Made by a program: the position numbers and the translations under genes. From assembly GCF_001931675.1 (NCBI RefSeq), contig NZ_CP014839.1:2666001-2730000 (forward strand): a DNA stretch of 64,000 nucleotides, given 5' to 3'. The DNA is from Pandoraea thiooxydans (GTDB taxonomy: Bacteria > Pseudomonadota > Gammaproteobacteria > Burkholderiales > Burkholderiaceae). The notes under the pieces are model-generated. The model worked only from the letters and a program-made list of their open reading frames with translations, was not told the DNA's origin and did no database searches. This document shows, piece after piece, positions 10,775-20,203 of this stretch (positions are counted from its first letter, which is position 1; every line of letters begins with the position of its first letter).

Positions 10775-11254
10775 TTATTTGCGCGCGATCGTGCTGGTTC
10801 GCTTGATCTTGGATTGCAGCTGAATGATTCCATAGACCAGCGCTTCAGCCGTCGGCGGGCATCCCGGCACGTAGACGTCCACCGGCACGATGCGATCACA
10901 GCCACGCACGACGGAGTACGAATAATGATAGTAGCCGCCGCCGTTGGCGCATGACCCCATCGAAATTACCCAGCGCGGCTCCGCCATCTGGTCGTAGACC
11001 TTACGCAACGCGGGCGCCATCTTGTTGCACAGCGTGCCGGCCACGATCATCACATCCGACTGTCGAGGGCTCGGGCGAAACACCACGCCGAAGCGATCCA
11101 GATCATAGCGGGATGCGCCTGCGTGCATCATTTCGACCGCACAGCAAGCCAACCCGAACGTCATGGGCCATAGCGACCCGGTGCGCGTCCAATTGATGAG
11201 CTTGTCAGCCGTGGTGGTGACAAACCCTTCGCGCAATACCCCTTCGATACTCAT
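10775..11254 (-). CDS. nuoB: NADH-quinone oxidoreductase subunit B
   Basis: PSST homologue of complex I (159 aa) carrying cluster N2, the last iron-sulfur centre before quinone. The four ligands are visible: tandem cysteines C37-C38 in [11 protein letters not shown]102 in MGSCANGGG and C132 in [11 protein letters not shown]. The start [20 protein letters not shown] fits the family. It is the second gene of the operon, 50 bp after nuoA and 12 bp before nuoC. Nothing is odd in length or composition. Confidence 0.98.
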   Translation of the reverse strand: MSIEGVLREGFVTTTADKLINWTRTGSLWPMTFGLACCAVEMMHAGASRYDLDRFGVVFRPSPRQSDVMIVAGTLCNKMAPALRKVYDQMAEPRWVISMGSCANGGGYYHYSYSVVRGCDRIVPVDVYVPGCPPTAEALVYGIIQLQSKIKRTSTIARK

Positions 11255-11304
11255 ATGCTTTTCCAGATTTCCGCTGAAACGCCATTGCCTTACAGGCTAC
11301 GCGC

Positions 11305-11664
11305 TCACTCCCAATCGAGTGCGCCACGCTTCCAGAGATAGATGAAACCGATCAGCAACTCGACCAGAAATACCACCATGGAAATGAAACCAGGCCAACC
11401 GATGTCGCGCAGTGCTGCGCCCCAGGGGAAGAGGAAGGCCGTTTCCAGGTCAAACAGGATGAACAGAATGGCGACGAGATAGTAGCGCACATCGAACTTC
11501 ATGCGCGCATCTTCGAAAGCTTCGAAGCCGCATTCGTAGGGAGAGAGTTTTTCGCTGCCTGGATTGTTAGGCCCGAGGAATTTGCCCAAGCCAACCAGCG
11601 CAACACCCAGGCCGGTACCTACCAGAATAAAAAGCAGGACGGGAAAATAGGCTCCGAGGTTCAA
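11305..11664 (-). CDS. nuoA: NADH-quinone oxidoreductase subunit A
   Basis: First gene of the complex I operon (119 aa), encoding a three-helix membrane subunit near the quinone chamber. The conserved loop [21 protein letters not shown] (around residues 37-57), with its single cysteine, lies between helices 1 and 2, and the acidic [15 protein letters not shown] is in helix 2. The operon promoter should lie between 11665 and about 11745, because a terminator-like hairpin for the upstream tRNA sits at 11744-11784. Confidence 0.97.
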   Translation of the reverse strand: MNLGAYFPVLLFILVGTGLGVALVGLGKFLGPNNPGSEKLSPYECGFEAFEDARMKFDVRYYLVAILFILFDLETAFLFPWGAALRDIGWPGFISMVVFLVELLIGFIYLWKRGALDWE

Positions 11665-11743
11665 TGCAACCCTCTATCGGTTAGTTCACAAACCGCCCTA
11701 CCTGGCCTGGGGACCGGCCGGTAGTACGGGACGGACAAAGCAC

Positions 11744-11784
11744 AAAATAAAATGCCAGCCGGAGCGCATAAGCAAGGCTGGCAT
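11744..11784 (-). terminator. Rho-independent terminator after tRNA-Leu
   Basis: On the minus strand a 9-bp perfect stem (ATGCCAGCC with GGCTGGCAT) closes a 15-nt loop and is followed by TTTATTTT. It lies 10 bases downstream of the tRNA-Leu CCA end, and would separate tRNA/secG transcripts from the nuo operon. Confidence 0.75.
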
Positions 11785-11794
11785 CGTAGAACTG

Positions 11795-11879
11795 TGGTGC
11801 CGACGATGAGACTCGAACTCATACGGCTTTCGCCACTACCCCCTCAAGATAGCGTGTCTACCAATTTCACCACGTCGGC
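11795..11879 (-). tRNA. tRNA-Leu (anticodon GAG), CCA encoded
   Basis: The minus strand folds into a class II tRNA of 85 nt including the encoded CCA. The acceptor stem GCCGACG pairs with CGTCGGC; the anticodon stem CTATC/GGTAG holds the loop TTGAGGG with anticodon GAG; a long variable arm follows; the T-arm contains GTTCGAGTC. It reads CUC and CUU leucine codons. It lies between secG and nuoA. Confidence 0.95.
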
Positions 11880-12006
11880 ATACATAGTCTGCAATTCGCA
11901 ACCCCGAATCGCTTCAAGACCGCCATTGTAACGCCATTGCTTTTTTTGTTCAACGCACAAAAGGCTTACGCGAATACAAATAGTCTTGTTGTCTTATTGC
12001 AAAAAC

Positions 12007-12396
12007 TTACTTTGGTACGTCTTGCGAATTAGTTGTCGACGCTCCCGCCGGCGCACTGACGCCCGAGGCACCCGCCGCGACGGCAGATGCAGCCGAAGCG
12101 GCGGCTGGCGCCGTCGTCACCGGCACGCTACCCAACACGCCGGCAGACAGCTTGGGCTTGTAAGATCCGATGTAAGTCAGCGAAAGCGTGACGACGAAAA
12201 AAATGGTCGCAAGCACCGCCGTGGTGCGCGACAGAAAATTCGCCGAACCGGAGGCCCCGAACAAACTGCCGGAAGAGCCGCTACCGAACGCGGCCCCCAT
12301 GTCGGCACCCTTGCCATGCTGAAGCAAAACCAAACCGATGATACCCAGTGCCGATAGCACCTGAACCACGATCAACACTGTTTTCAATAACCCCAT
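12007..12396 (-). CDS. secG: Preprotein translocase subunit SecG
   Basis: Small membrane subunit of the SecYEG channel (129 aa) that speeds SecA-driven export. Two hydrophobic helices (about residues 4-24 and 58-77) flank the conserved cytosolic loop LLQHGKGADMGAAFGSGSSG. After helix 2 comes an Ala/Ser/Val-rich low-complexity tail of about 45 residues, common in Burkholderiales SecG. It lies 61 bp downstream of tpiA on the same strand, and the tRNA-Leu follows, a pairing often seen in this order. Confidence 0.96.
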   Translation of the reverse strand: MGLLKTVLIVVQVLSALGIIGLVLLQHGKGADMGAAFGSGSSGSLFGASGSANFLSRTTAVLATIFFVVTLSLTYIGSYKPKLSAGVLGSVPVTTAPAAASAASAVAAGASGVSAPAGASTTNSQDVPK

Positions 12397-12457
12397 CTCA
12401 TCACCTATTCCAAAAATTCATGCGCCGCCCCTGAGCGGGCGGAGTTGAGCGGCGACG

Positions 12458-13237
12458 TCACGCCGCGCCGCAAATCGCGAGGAAATCCTCAGCCTTGAGC
12501 GACGCGCCGCCAATCAATCCACCATCGATGTCGGGCATCGCAAACAAATCGGCGGCGTTATCGGGTTTGACACTGCCGCCATAGAGAATCTTTACCGCAG
12601 CCACCTCGCCCCCTTTGGCCGCCAGCTGAGCTCGCAAGCGCTCATGCACCGCTTGCGCCTGCTCGCGCGTGGCCGTCTTGCCGGTGCCGATCGCCCAGAC
12701 CGGCTCATATGCGACGACAATTCGCGCCGCCTGAGGCACGTCGAGCGCGGCGAGCACGGCGCCCAACTGACGCTCGACGACCGCATCGGTCTGCCCCGCG
12801 TCCCGTTGAGCCAGCGTCTCTCCAACACAGACGATCGGCGTCATTCCCGCGGCGAGCACCCGCCCCGTCTTGGCAGCGACCAGCGCATCGGTCTCGCCGT
12901 GATACGCGCGGCGCTCCGAGTGGCCAACGAGCACGTAAGACGAGCCAAATTCACCGATCATCGGCGCCGACACCTCACCGGTGAAAGCCCCATTGATCTC
13001 AGCCGAAACGTCCTGCGCCCCCCAGGCAAGCGGGCTGCCGCCAAGCAGTTGCTGACACTGCGCCAAGTAGGGGAATGGCACGCAAACGGCAGTAACCGCG
13101 CGCCCTTGCGCCAAAACCGGCGACGCCAGCAGTCGTGCCAATAATTCCGCGTTGGCAGCCAAGCTGCCATGCAACTTCCAGTTGCCGACGACCAATTTCG
13201 CCGCCGCTTTGTTCGCCTTCGCGCTTGCGGAATCCAC
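12458..13237 (-). CDS. tpiA: Triosephosphate isomerase
   Basis: Interconverts dihydroxyacetone phosphate and glyceraldehyde 3-phosphate in glycolysis and gluconeogenesis (259 aa). The substrate lysine is in VVGNWKLHG near residue 20, where leucine replaces the common methionine. The catalytic histidine is in [11 protein letters not shown], the catalytic glutamate in [14 protein letters not shown], and the phosphate loop in [10 protein letters not shown]. The first 12 residues before KLVVGNW are polar and unconserved, so the true start could be slightly later. secG follows after 61 bp. Confidence 0.96.
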   Translation of the reverse strand: MDSASAKANKAAAKLVVGNWKLHGSLAANAELLARLLASPVLAQGRAVTAVCVPFPYLAQCQQLLGGSPLAWGAQDVSAEINGAFTGEVSAPMIGEFGSSYVLVGHSERRAYHGETDALVAAKTGRVLAAGMTPIVCVGETLAQRDAGQTDAVVERQLGAVLAALDVPQAARIVVAYEPVWAIGTGKTATREQAQAVHERLRAQLAAKGGEVAAVKILYGGSVKPDNAADLFAMPDIDGGLIGGASLKAEDFLAICGAA

Positions 13238-13324
13238 GCCCCTTCACCCCATCAATAAGCAAAAAACTGGCTATTCTAATTCCCACCGCCCCAAAGGGTC
13301 AATTTTCGGCTTGGCGGCCCGGCA

Positions 13325-14332
13325 TCAGGGCCACGTCAATACGATTTTTCCGATATGCGCGCTGCTCTCCATCAGCGCATGCGCCTGCGACGCATCGGTA
13401 GCTGAAAATGTACGATAAATCACTGGCCGGATAGCCCCGTTCGAAAGCAGTGGCCAGACGCGCTCCTTCAGTCGGGCAGCGACGTCGGCCTTGAAAGCGA
13501 CCGAGCGAGGCCGCAGCGTCGACCCGGTGATCGTCAAGCGACGGCGCAGCACCTGGCCCAAATCGAGCGGCGCCTTTGCGCCTCCCAGCAAAGCGATCAC
13601 GGCAATGCGCCCGTCGGTGGCGAGGCAGTCTATCTCGCGCGGCAAATAAGCGCCGCCGACCATATCCAGGATCACGTCGACGCCACGGCCGCCGGTCAAC
13701 TCCTTCACGACCTGCGCGAAGTCCTCGCTCTTGTAGTTGATGCCGCGCTCGGCGCCCAATTTTTCGCAGACGCGGCATTTGTCATCCGATCCGGCAGTCG
13801 CGAAAACGCGGTGGCCGAGCGCCTTCGCCAGCTGGATAGCCGTCACGCCGATGCCGCTGGTACCCCCTTGCACCAGCAGGCTCTCGGGCGTGCCGTCCTC
13901 GGCGGTACCGAGGTGAGCGCGATCGAAGACATTGCTCCACACGGTAAAAAACGTTTCAGGCAGCGACGCTGCCTCCACATCGGACAACCCCTGAGGCACC
14001 GGCAGGCATTGCGCAAGCGGCGCGGTGCAGTATTGGGCATAGCCACCGCCCTGCACCAGCGCACAGACCCGGTCCCCAATGCGCAGCCCCCATCGGTTAT
14101 CGGCGCCGTCCAACTGACCGTCGACGATCTCCCCGGCGACTTCCAGGCCAGGCAGGTCGGAGGCCCCCGGCGGCACCGGATAATTCCCTTGCCGCTGAAA
14201 CACGTCAGGCCGGTTGATGCCCGCCGCCGCCACCTTGATCAACACCTCGCCCGGCTTCGGTTGCGGCATCGGCCGCTCGACCAATTGCAACACCTCGGGT
14301 CCGCCATACTGGGTAATTTCAATCGCTTGCAT
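13325..14332 (-). CDS. NAD(P)H:quinone oxidoreductase, zinc-independent MDR family
   Basis: Quinone oxidoreductase of the zeta-crystallin/PIG3 branch (335 aa), expected to reduce quinones with NADPH. The N-terminal GroES-like half includes EVLIKVAAAGINRPDVFQR, and the Rossmann half has the dinucleotide motif VQGGTSGIGVTAIQLAKALG near residue 145. Structural zinc cysteines are absent. The start at 14332 was chosen over an upstream ATG because GAGGAA sits eight bases before it. It lies 87 bp upstream of tpiA, an arrangement I recall from Burkholderia and Ralstonia, where pnp normally precedes it. Confidence 0.9.
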   Translation of the reverse strand: MQAIEITQYGGPEVLQLVERPMPQPKPGEVLIKVAAAGINRPDVFQRQGNYPVPPGASDLPGLEVAGEIVDGQLDGADNRWGLRIGDRVCALVQGGGYAQYCTAPLAQCLPVPQGLSDVEAASLPETFFTVWSNVFDRAHLGTAEDGTPESLLVQGGTSGIGVTAIQLAKALGHRVFATAGSDDKCRVCEKLGAERGINYKSEDFAQVVKELTGGRGVDVILDMVGGAYLPREIDCLATDGRIAVIALLGGAKAPLDLGQVLRRRLTITGSTLRPRSVAFKADVAARLKERVWPLLSNGAIRPVIYRTFSATDASQAHALMESSAHIGKIVLTWP

Positions 14333-14437
14333 CACACGTTCCTCGCCATTAATGAGCATTCCGCATCAACGCCGCCGGGACGACGCCACCGCCGTTACGA
14401 TAGCACTGACCGGCATGACCCTGTTGCCACGCCACGC

Positions 14438-16657
14438 CTACTTGCGCTTGGCGTCACGAACGCCGACGACACCGCCCAATTGCGCCAGCGCGCGCTGCAG
14501 CTGACCGGCGTCGCGCACCTCGACCGTGAACTGCATATACGCGTGCGCGGTGCGCGACTGCGTGTTCACTCCAGTCACATTGATCTTCTCACGAGAAAAT
14601 ATTTCGGAGATATCGCGCAATAGCCCTTGCCTATCCGTAGCCTCGATCTGAATATCGACCGGGTACGCCGCCTCCCCACGACCTTCGAGCACCTCGCTCG
14701 ACCACGCGGCCTGGAGCACGCGCTCCGGGGCGCGGCGCCGCATCGCGGCGAAATTCCGGCAATCGCAACGGTGCACGGAAATGCCCTTGCCGTGGGTGAC
14801 GAAGCCCACGATCTCGTCCGGCGGCGCGGGCTTGCAGCACTTGGCCAGCTGCGTGAGCAGCGCCCCAACCCCGAGCACCAGCACGCCGCTCGACGCTCCC
14901 TGCGCCACGCTGCTCTCCAGGCTCTTCTTGGCAACCAGCGCGTCGTCGCTACGAGCTTCCGGCGACGGCGCTCCGGAGAGGGCGCTTTCGACATGCCTGA
15001 GACTGAACTCTTCCTTGGCAACCGCTGCGTAAAACTCGTCGGCATTCTTGAACCCGAGCCGTGTGGCCAGCTCATCCAGATTGGTCGACGTTTTGCCTTC
15101 GCGCTGCAGTGTCTTGTCAATGATCGCGCGGCCATGCGCGATCGTCTCTTGCAATTCGACCGCGTTAAACCACGCGCGCACCTTGTTCCGGGCTCGCTGG
15201 CTGTGCAAATAACCGAGCTGACTGTTGAGCCAGTCACGCGATGGTCCGCCCTGCTTGACAGCCACGATCTCGACGGTCTGACCATTGCGCAGCGGCGTAT
15301 TGAGCGGCACCATTGCGCCGTCGACCCGCGCGCCGCGGCAGCGATGACCCAATTCGGTATGCAGGTAATAAGCAAAATCGACCGGCGTGGCGCCTTGCGG
15401 CAAGGCAATCACGCGCGCCTGCGGGGTCATGACATAGATATGGTCATCGATGTTGGCATGCTTGAGCTGCTCCCACGGAGCGACATCGTCCTGCTCGACG
15501 CGGTCAGCGACGTCGTCTTTCCAGGCCAGCAATTGCCTGAGCCAGGCGATCTTCTCGTCATAGCTTTCGTTGGCGACGACCTGCCCGGCATAGCCACGCT
15601 GCCCGGCCTCCTTGTAGCGCCAGTGGGCGGCCACGCCGTACTCGGCGAAATGGTGCATCTCGTGGGTGCGGATCTGCACTTCGAAGGCACGTCCCTGCTC
15701 GTCGATGACAACCGTATGCAGTGATTTGTAGCCGTTTGGCTTGGGCCGCGAGATGTAATCATCGAACTCTTTCGGGATCGGCTGCCACAGGTTATGGACG
15801 ATGCCGAGCACCGTATAGCAGTCTTTCACGTCGTCGACGATAACGCGAAACGCACGCACGTCGTATAGCTCGGCAAAGTCCAGCTCCTTGCCGCGCATCT
15901 TGCGCCAGATGCTGTAGATGTGCTTGGGGCGCCCGGACACTTCCGCCTTGACGCCGGCGGTGGTCAGTTCATGCTGCAGGCGTTCGATCGCCTGGCGGAT
16001 AAATTGCTCCCGCTCGACGCGCTTCTCGTCAAGCAGGCGAGCGATACGCTTATACGTGTCGGGGTGCTCGAACCGGAAGGCCAGGTCTTCGAGCTCCCAT
16101 TTCAATTGCCAAATGCCCAGCCGGTTCGCCAGCGGCGCGTAAATCTCCAGTACCTCGTGTGCCAGCTCGGGCGGCGGGGCGAGCTTCTGCCCCGCATACC
16201 AGCGCAGCGTCTGCACCCGCGACGCCAGACGAATCAGCACGCCCCGAATATCCTGCGCAAAGGCCAGCAACATTTTGCGCAACGCTTCGACCTGCGCCTT
16301 GCGCGCCGCCTGGGGATCCCTGCCGACCGACCGCGCGTTGGCCGTCACGCGCGTGCTCACGCCACCCAGCAGTTGCAGCTTTCGGACATTGACCACCAGC
16401 GTGGCAATTTCGGCCCCGAAGCGTTGCGTCAGCGTCTCTTGCGCATCCGTCACTCGCTCGGCCACACCGAACAGCGCCGCGGCTTTGCGGGTCAGATCGT
16501 CCACCCGCAGCGTGTCCAGAATCGACAGCATGCCCCGGGCGTGCGCCATCATGGGCTCGCCAGAACTCAGCGTAACGTCGCCGCAGAGTTCATCTGCGAA
16601 GGCCAGTGCGTCCTCCAACGTCGATTCGATAACGGGCGTTGTCTCGGGATTGTTCAT
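14438..16657 (-). CDS. relA: GTP pyrophosphokinase RelA, synthetase-only type
   Basis: Makes (p)ppGpp from ATP and GTP/GDP on stalled ribosomes (739 aa). In the N-terminal domain the hydrolase HD signature is lost: where SpoT has HDxxED this protein reads GVAERV near residue 68, so no hydrolysis is expected. The synthetase domain is intact, with YDVRAFRVIVDDVKDCYTVL and the RelA-type EFDDY (the EXDD motif), then EVQIRT. A TGS domain (VIALPQGATPVDFAYYLHT), a zinc-finger-like region with CC and HRCDC, and a C-terminal ACT domain follow. Start MNNPETTPVIES at 16657 was preferred to a TTG at 16720. Confidence 0.94.
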   Translation of the reverse strand: MNNPETTPVIESTLEDALAFADELCGDVTLSSGEPMMAHARGMLSILDTLRVDDLTRKAAALFGVAERVTDAQETLTQRFGAEIATLVVNVRKLQLLGGVSTRVTANARSVGRDPQAARKAQVEALRKMLLAFAQDIRGVLIRLASRVQTLRWYAGQKLAPPPELAHEVLEIYAPLANRLGIWQLKWELEDLAFRFEHPDTYKRIARLLDEKRVEREQFIRQAIERLQHELTTAGVKAEVSGRPKHIYSIWRKMRGKELDFAELYDVRAFRVIVDDVKDCYTVLGIVHNLWQPIPKEFDDYISRPKPNGYKSLHTVVIDEQGRAFEVQIRTHEMHHFAEYGVAAHWRYKEAGQRGYAGQVVANESYDEKIAWLRQLLAWKDDVADRVEQDDVAPWEQLKHANIDDHIYVMTPQARVIALPQGATPVDFAYYLHTELGHRCRGARVDGAMVPLNTPLRNGQTVEIVAVKQGGPSRDWLNSQLGYLHSQRARNKVRAWFNAVELQETIAHGRAIIDKTLQREGKTSTNLDELATRLGFKNADEFYAAVAKEEFSLRHVESALSGAPSPEARSDDALVAKKSLESSVAQGASSGVLVLGVGALLTQLAKCCKPAPPDEIVGFVTHGKGISVHRCDCRNFAAMRRRAPERVLQAAWSSEVLEGRGEAAYPVDIQIEATDRQGLLRDISEIFSREKINVTGVNTQSRTAHAYMQFTVEVRDAGQLQRALAQLGGVVGVRDAKRK

Positions 16658-16697
16658 ACCACTTTCAAGCAGAAGCGCCGACGGATCATGGGAAAGC

Positions 16698-17060
16698 TCA
16701 ACCGCCGCGTTGGGCAGCAACCACCACGATCTCGATCAGCAATTCGGGGCGCGCCAGGCGCGCCTGCACGGTCGCGCGCGGCGGCGCATTGCCCGGGATG
16801 GCGGCCACCCACGCATCCCAAACGCGATTCATGCCTTCAAAATTGGCCATATCCGACAAATAAATCTGACACGAGAGAATCAGCGACTTATCGCTGCCGG
16901 CTTCGGTCAGCAAGCGATCGATGTGGCCAAGCACTTCCTGCGCCTGCCCCTCAATACCCTGAGCCGTGTCGTCCGCAACCTGCCCGGCCAGGTAGACCGT
17001 GCCGTTATGAACGGCGGTGTCCGACCAGCGGGATTCCACATGAAACCGTCGTACCGTCAT
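16698..17060 (-). CDS. RidA family protein (YjgF/YER057c/UK114)
   Basis: Protein of 120 aa from the family whose founding member hydrolyses reactive enamine/imine intermediates released by PLP enzymes. The start MTVRRFHVESRW at 17060 has GAGG upstream and fits the family; the longer open frame adds unrelated residues. Family features are HNGTVYLAGQV near residue 20 and NAPPRATVQARLARPELLIE near 90. The conserved arginine of archetypal RidA (in the R-x-x-V-Q/C-x-x-L segment) is present, but this belongs to a divergent subgroup, so deaminase activity is not certain. relA lies 40 bp downstream. Confidence 0.88.
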   Translation of the reverse strand: MTVRRFHVESRWSDTAVHNGTVYLAGQVADDTAQGIEGQAQEVLGHIDRLLTEAGSDKSLILSCQIYLSDMANFEGMNRVWDAWVAAIPGNAPPRATVQARLARPELLIEIVVVAAQRGG

Positions 17061-17091
17061 GATGCAATCATCCTCGATAAATACTGACAAA

Positions 17092-17961
17092 TCATTTGAC
17101 GAAGAACTCGCGCGCCACGCGAATCTGATCGTCGTGAACAAAAGTTGGGGCGTGGCCAACGCCGGGAATCTCGACGCTGCTGACCTGGCGGCCGCGTGCC
17201 TTCATCTCCGCCACTGTCTCGCGGGAAAGCAGATCCGAGTGCTCGCCCCGCACCACCAGCACCTCTCCATCGAATGCTTCGAGCGAAGCCCATAGCGTCA
17301 TCTCGCCGGCCATCGCGAGTTGCGGCGTCACCGCGGCAAACGGCACGGCGATCGCCGGGTCGTAACGCAGTACGAAATAGTCATTTTCCTGCCGGATCAG
17401 CGGCAAACTGAGCGCGCGCCACTGCTCCGCCGTGTGCGGGCCGAATGACAGCGAGGTCATGCGCAGGTAGTCGATGCACGCCTCGAGCGTTGGAAAATGC
17501 GGCGCCTGCCCCAGATAATCGCCGATGCGCACCAGTGCCGGCGCATTGATGCGTGGGCCGACGTCGTTGAGCAGCATTTTCTGAATCGGTGTCTGCGGCA
17601 AACCAGCCAACCCCATGCCGATCAGCCCGCCCATCGAGGTGCCGAACCAATCGACCTGCGCTACCCCGAGCCGGGCAATCAGCGTCACCATATCGCTCAC
17701 ATACTGCGGCACCGCATAGCCGGCAGGGTTCTTCAGCCAGTCGGACGCACCGCGTCCTACGACGTCGGGGCACACGACGCGGTATACGTCGCTCATCGCC
17801 TGTGCCATCACGTCAAAATCGCGTCCGCAGCGCGTCAGGCCATGCACGCAGAGCAACACGCGAGGATTGGCCGGATCGCCCCATTCCGTGTACGCCATGC
17901 GGTGCAATCCGGAGGGGCTGAGGCACTGCACTGTGGCGAAGCGCGGTTGTGATATCGACAT
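17092..17961 (-). CDS. Alpha/beta hydrolase
   Basis: Serine hydrolase-fold protein (289 aa), unknown substrate. The oxyanion-hole region is VHGLTRCGRDFD near residue 40, the nucleophile elbow is GTSMGG near 110, the acidic residue is probably in VRGEHSDLL near 250, and the catalytic histidine is in PGVGHAPTF near 273. No signal peptide is seen, so it is probably cytosolic. It has a ribosome binding site (GGTGAGAG). It is followed after 31 bp by the RidA gene and relA on the same strand, suggesting cotranscription. An esterase or carboxylic-ester hydrolase role is an inference only. Confidence 0.85.
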   Translation of the reverse strand: MSISQPRFATVQCLSPSGLHRMAYTEWGDPANPRVLLCVHGLTRCGRDFDVMAQAMSDVYRVVCPDVVGRGASDWLKNPAGYAVPQYVSDMVTLIARLGVAQVDWFGTSMGGLIGMGLAGLPQTPIQKMLLNDVGPRINAPALVRIGDYLGQAPHFPTLEACIDYLRMTSLSFGPHTAEQWRALSLPLIRQENDYFVLRYDPAIAVPFAAVTPQLAMAGEMTLWASLEAFDGEVLVVRGEHSDLLSRETVAEMKARGRQVSSVEIPGVGHAPTFVHDDQIRVAREFFVK

Positions 17962-18054
17962 GGTTCTCTCACCTGCAGGAACAAAGGGTAGTGTCGATTC
18001 TACCGCGCTTGATCGCTTCGGGGCTCGCCAGACATCGTCGCGCTATCGCTGAAC

Positions 18055-18084
18055 AAAAAAAGGGCGAGACATTCCGTCTCGCCC
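18055..18084 (-). terminator. Rho-independent terminator of scoAB
   Basis: A perfect 9-bp GC-rich stem (GGGCGAGAC / GTCTCGCCC) with loop of five bases is followed on the minus strand by seven T. It lies 29 bp after the scoB stop and 93 bp before the hydrolase start at 17961, so it ends the CoA-transferase transcript and makes the hydrolase group a separate unit. Confidence 0.9.
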
Positions 18085-18112
18085 CGCATTCAGGTCGTAT
18101 GACCTGTTTCGG

Positions 18113-18751
18113 TCAAACCGCGCTCATGTCGAGCGGCGCTCCCGTTTTTTGCTGGATTTCCTCTTTCGTGACACCGGGTGCCAGCTCCACGACCTTCAGG
18201 CCATCCGGCGTCACATCGATCACGCCCAGGTCGGTGATGATCTGGTCGACCACACCCACCCCCGTCAGCGGTAATGTGCATTCCTTAAGAATTTTGTGCA
18301 CATCGCCCTTGGCCACATGCTCCATCAGCACGAGCACCCGGCCCACGCCGGCTACCAGGTCCATCGCCCCGCCCATGCCTTTGATCATCTTGCCGGGGAT
18401 CATCCAGTTCGCCAGATCGCCGTGCTCGCTGACCTGCATCGCGCCCAGGATTGCCAGATTGATATGCCCGCCGCGGATCATCGCGAACGAGTCGGCCGAC
18501 GAGAAAATCGACGAACCCGGCAGGGTTGTCACCGTCTGCTTGCCGGCATTGATGAGATCGGCGTCGACTTCGTCTTCGGTCGGAAACGGGCCGATGCCCA
18601 GCAGACCGTTCTCCGATTGCAGCCAGACCTCCATATTGGCCGGCACGTGGTTGGCCACCAGCGTGGGCAAACCGATGCCGAGGTTCACATAAAAGCCATC
18701 CTGCAGCTCACGCGCCGCGCGCGCTGCCATTTCATCGCGATTCCATGCCAT
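18113..18751 (-). CDS. scoB: 3-oxoacid CoA-transferase subunit B
   Basis: Catalytic subunit of succinyl-CoA:3-ketoacid CoA-transferase (212 aa), which activates acetoacetate or a related keto acid using succinyl-CoA. The active-site glutamate lies in the SENGLLG motif near residue 50, and [14 protein letters not shown] is the usual N-terminal glycine-rich loop. [19 protein letters not shown] is highly conserved. It begins 21 bp after scoA; the two subunits form an (alpha-beta)2 enzyme. The adipate-specific PcaIJ family is a possible alternative, but there are no pca neighbours. Confidence 0.93.
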   Translation of the reverse strand: MAWNRDEMAARAARELQDGFYVNLGIGLPTLVANHVPANMEVWLQSENGLLGIGPFPTEDEVDADLINAGKQTVTTLPGSSIFSSADSFAMIRGGHINLAILGAMQVSEHGDLANWMIPGKMIKGMGGAMDLVAGVGRVLVLMEHVAKGDVHKILKECTLPLTGVGVVDQIITDLGVIDVTPDGLKVVELAPGVTKEEIQQKTGAPLDMSAV

Positions 18752-18772
18752 GTCTATCTCCTCGTCGGTCCG

Positions 18773-19471
18773 TTATTTGGCACGTACCGTGCGCTGTTCG
18801 ATGCGTTTTTCCGGGTGTTGGTTGTGGACGATGCGCTGCACGAAAATGCCTGGCGTGTGGATCTCGTCCGGATCCAGCTCGCCGGTTTCGACCAGAACCT
18901 CCACCTCGGCCACCGTCACCTTGCCCGCCATCGCGCACACCGGATTGAAATTGCGCGAGGTGCGGCGGAAGATCAGATTGCCGGCCTTATCGGCCTTCCA
19001 GGCCTTGACCAGTGCGACGTCGGCGCGCAGCGTGCGCTCCATCACATATTGCTGTCCATCGAACTCGCGGATTTCCTTGCCGTCGGCGACCACGGTGCCG
19101 ACCCCGGTTTTGGTGAAGAACGCCGGAATCCCGGCACCGCCCGCACGCAGCTTCTCGGCCAGCGTGCCCTGCGGGGTGAATTCGAGCTCCAGTTCGCCGG
19201 CCAGGTATTGCCGCTCGAACTCCTTGTTCTCGCCCACGTAGGATGAAATCATTTTGCGGATCTGGCGCGTCTCGAGCAACAGCCCCAGGCCGAAGCCGTC
19301 GACACCCGCATTGTTACTGATGCAGGTCAGCTGCTTGACACCGGAGTCGCGCAACGCCGCGATCAGCGCTTCCGGAATGCCACACAGCCCGAACCCGCCC
19401 ACGGCGATGGTCTGCCCGTCTTGCACGACCCCCGCAAGGGCCTCTTTGGCACTGGCGTATACCTTGTTCAT
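18773..19471 (-). CDS. scoA: 3-oxoacid CoA-transferase subunit A
   Basis: Partner subunit of the CoA-transferase (232 aa), carrying the CoA-binding glycine loop VGGFGLCGIPEALI near residue 24 and the conserved SNNAGVDGFGLG. The C-terminal IHTPGIFVQRIV is typical. An AAGGGA ribosome binding site precedes the ATG. Its start faces, across 159 bp, the divergently transcribed PAS-LuxR gene, which makes that regulator a candidate controller of the pair (inference from arrangement). Confidence 0.93.
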   Translation of the reverse strand: MNKVYASAKEALAGVVQDGQTIAVGGFGLCGIPEALIAALRDSGVKQLTCISNNAGVDGFGLGLLLETRQIRKMISSYVGENKEFERQYLAGELELEFTPQGTLAEKLRAGGAGIPAFFTKTGVGTVVADGKEIREFDGQQYVMERTLRADVALVKAWKADKAGNLIFRRTSRNFNPVCAMAGKVTVAEVEVLVETGELDPDEIHTPGIFVQRIVHNQHPEKRIEQRTVRAK

Positions 19472-19541
19472 CGGTTGTCCCTTTTCCTCGGTGGATGATT
19501 CAACTCAGTCGAACGACAAAAAGCTGCGTTAAATCTTGTTG

Positions 19542-19555
19542 TTAGCTGATTAGCT
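19542..19555. promoter_or_regulatory. Possible operator: TTAGCT repeated with 2-bp gap
   Basis: Inside the 159-bp scoA/regulator intergenic region TTAGCT occurs twice, spaced by GA. Because AGCT is self-complementary, the core AGCT-GATT-AGCT is also nearly symmetrical. The position suits a binding site for the adjacent LuxR-type regulator, but this is a short motif and could be chance. Confidence 0.3.
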
Positions 19556-19630
19556 TACGCCCGGGCGGCGATCGGGCACAATACGTGAAATTACATATCG
19601 GCCAACCAAGCTGCCGCTCCACGCTCGCGT

Positions 19631-20176
19631 ATGACGACACTCGACTACCGTACCGCCTTCCACCTCGCCCCGATCGGCCTGGTGATCTCCCGACAGCGTG
19701 TGATCGAAGATTGCAACGCGCAGGTCAGCATGATTTTCGGCTACCCGCGCGACCAGCTCATCGGCCAGTCGTTCGAAGTGCTGTACCCGTCCTCCGATGA
19801 GTTCGAGCGCACCGGCGAGCGCATTCCGCCCATTATGGTGACCCAGGGCAGCTACTCCGACGAACGCATCATGCGGCGCGCCAGCGGCGAACTGTTCTGG
19901 TGCCACGTGACGGGCCGCTCGCTCGACCTGAGTGCCCCCCATGCAGCCGGCATCTGGACCTTCGAGGACATGTCGGCGACCCGCCGCGTGGCGGTCGCGC
20001 TGACAGCGCGCGAACGGGAAATCGCCGCCCAGCTGGTGCAAGGCAAGACCAGCAAGCAGATTGGCAAGACATTGGCCATCAGTCCGCGCACCGTCGACAT
20101 CTACCGAGGCCGCCTGATGCAGAAATACGCGGCGGGCACAGCCACCGAGCTGGTGCAGCGACTGCTCGGCGCATGA
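19631..20176 (+). CDS. PAS domain-containing LuxR-type transcriptional regulator
   Basis: One-component regulator (181 aa): an N-terminal PAS domain (about residues 8-115, ending GIWTFEDMSATRR) is joined directly to a C-terminal LuxR/GerE helix-turn-helix (about 122-180). The HTH contains LTAREREIAAQLVQGKTSKQI and SPRTVDIYRGRLMQKY, both conserved in the NarL/FixJ family. There is no receiver domain and no kinase nearby, so the PAS domain presumably senses a ligand or redox signal itself. It is transcribed divergently from scoAB and convergently to the TRAP protein gene. No clear ribosome binding site is seen before the ATG. Confidence 0.88.
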   Translation: MTTLDYRTAFHLAPIGLVISRQRVIEDCNAQVSMIFGYPRDQLIGQSFEVLYPSSDEFERTGERIPPIMVTQGSYSDERIMRRASGELFWCHVTGRSLDLSAPHAAGIWTFEDMSATRRVAVALTAREREIAAQLVQGKTSKQIGKTLAISPRTVDIYRGRLMQKYAAGTATELVQRLLGA

Positions 20177-20203
20177 GCCGCGGGCTCGCGCCGGCTCCTC
20201 GAC

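Noticed and set aside
12425-12442. CCGCCC/GGGCGG hairpin between tpiA and secG
   Set aside because: Short stem without T-run in the direction of transcription, so not called.
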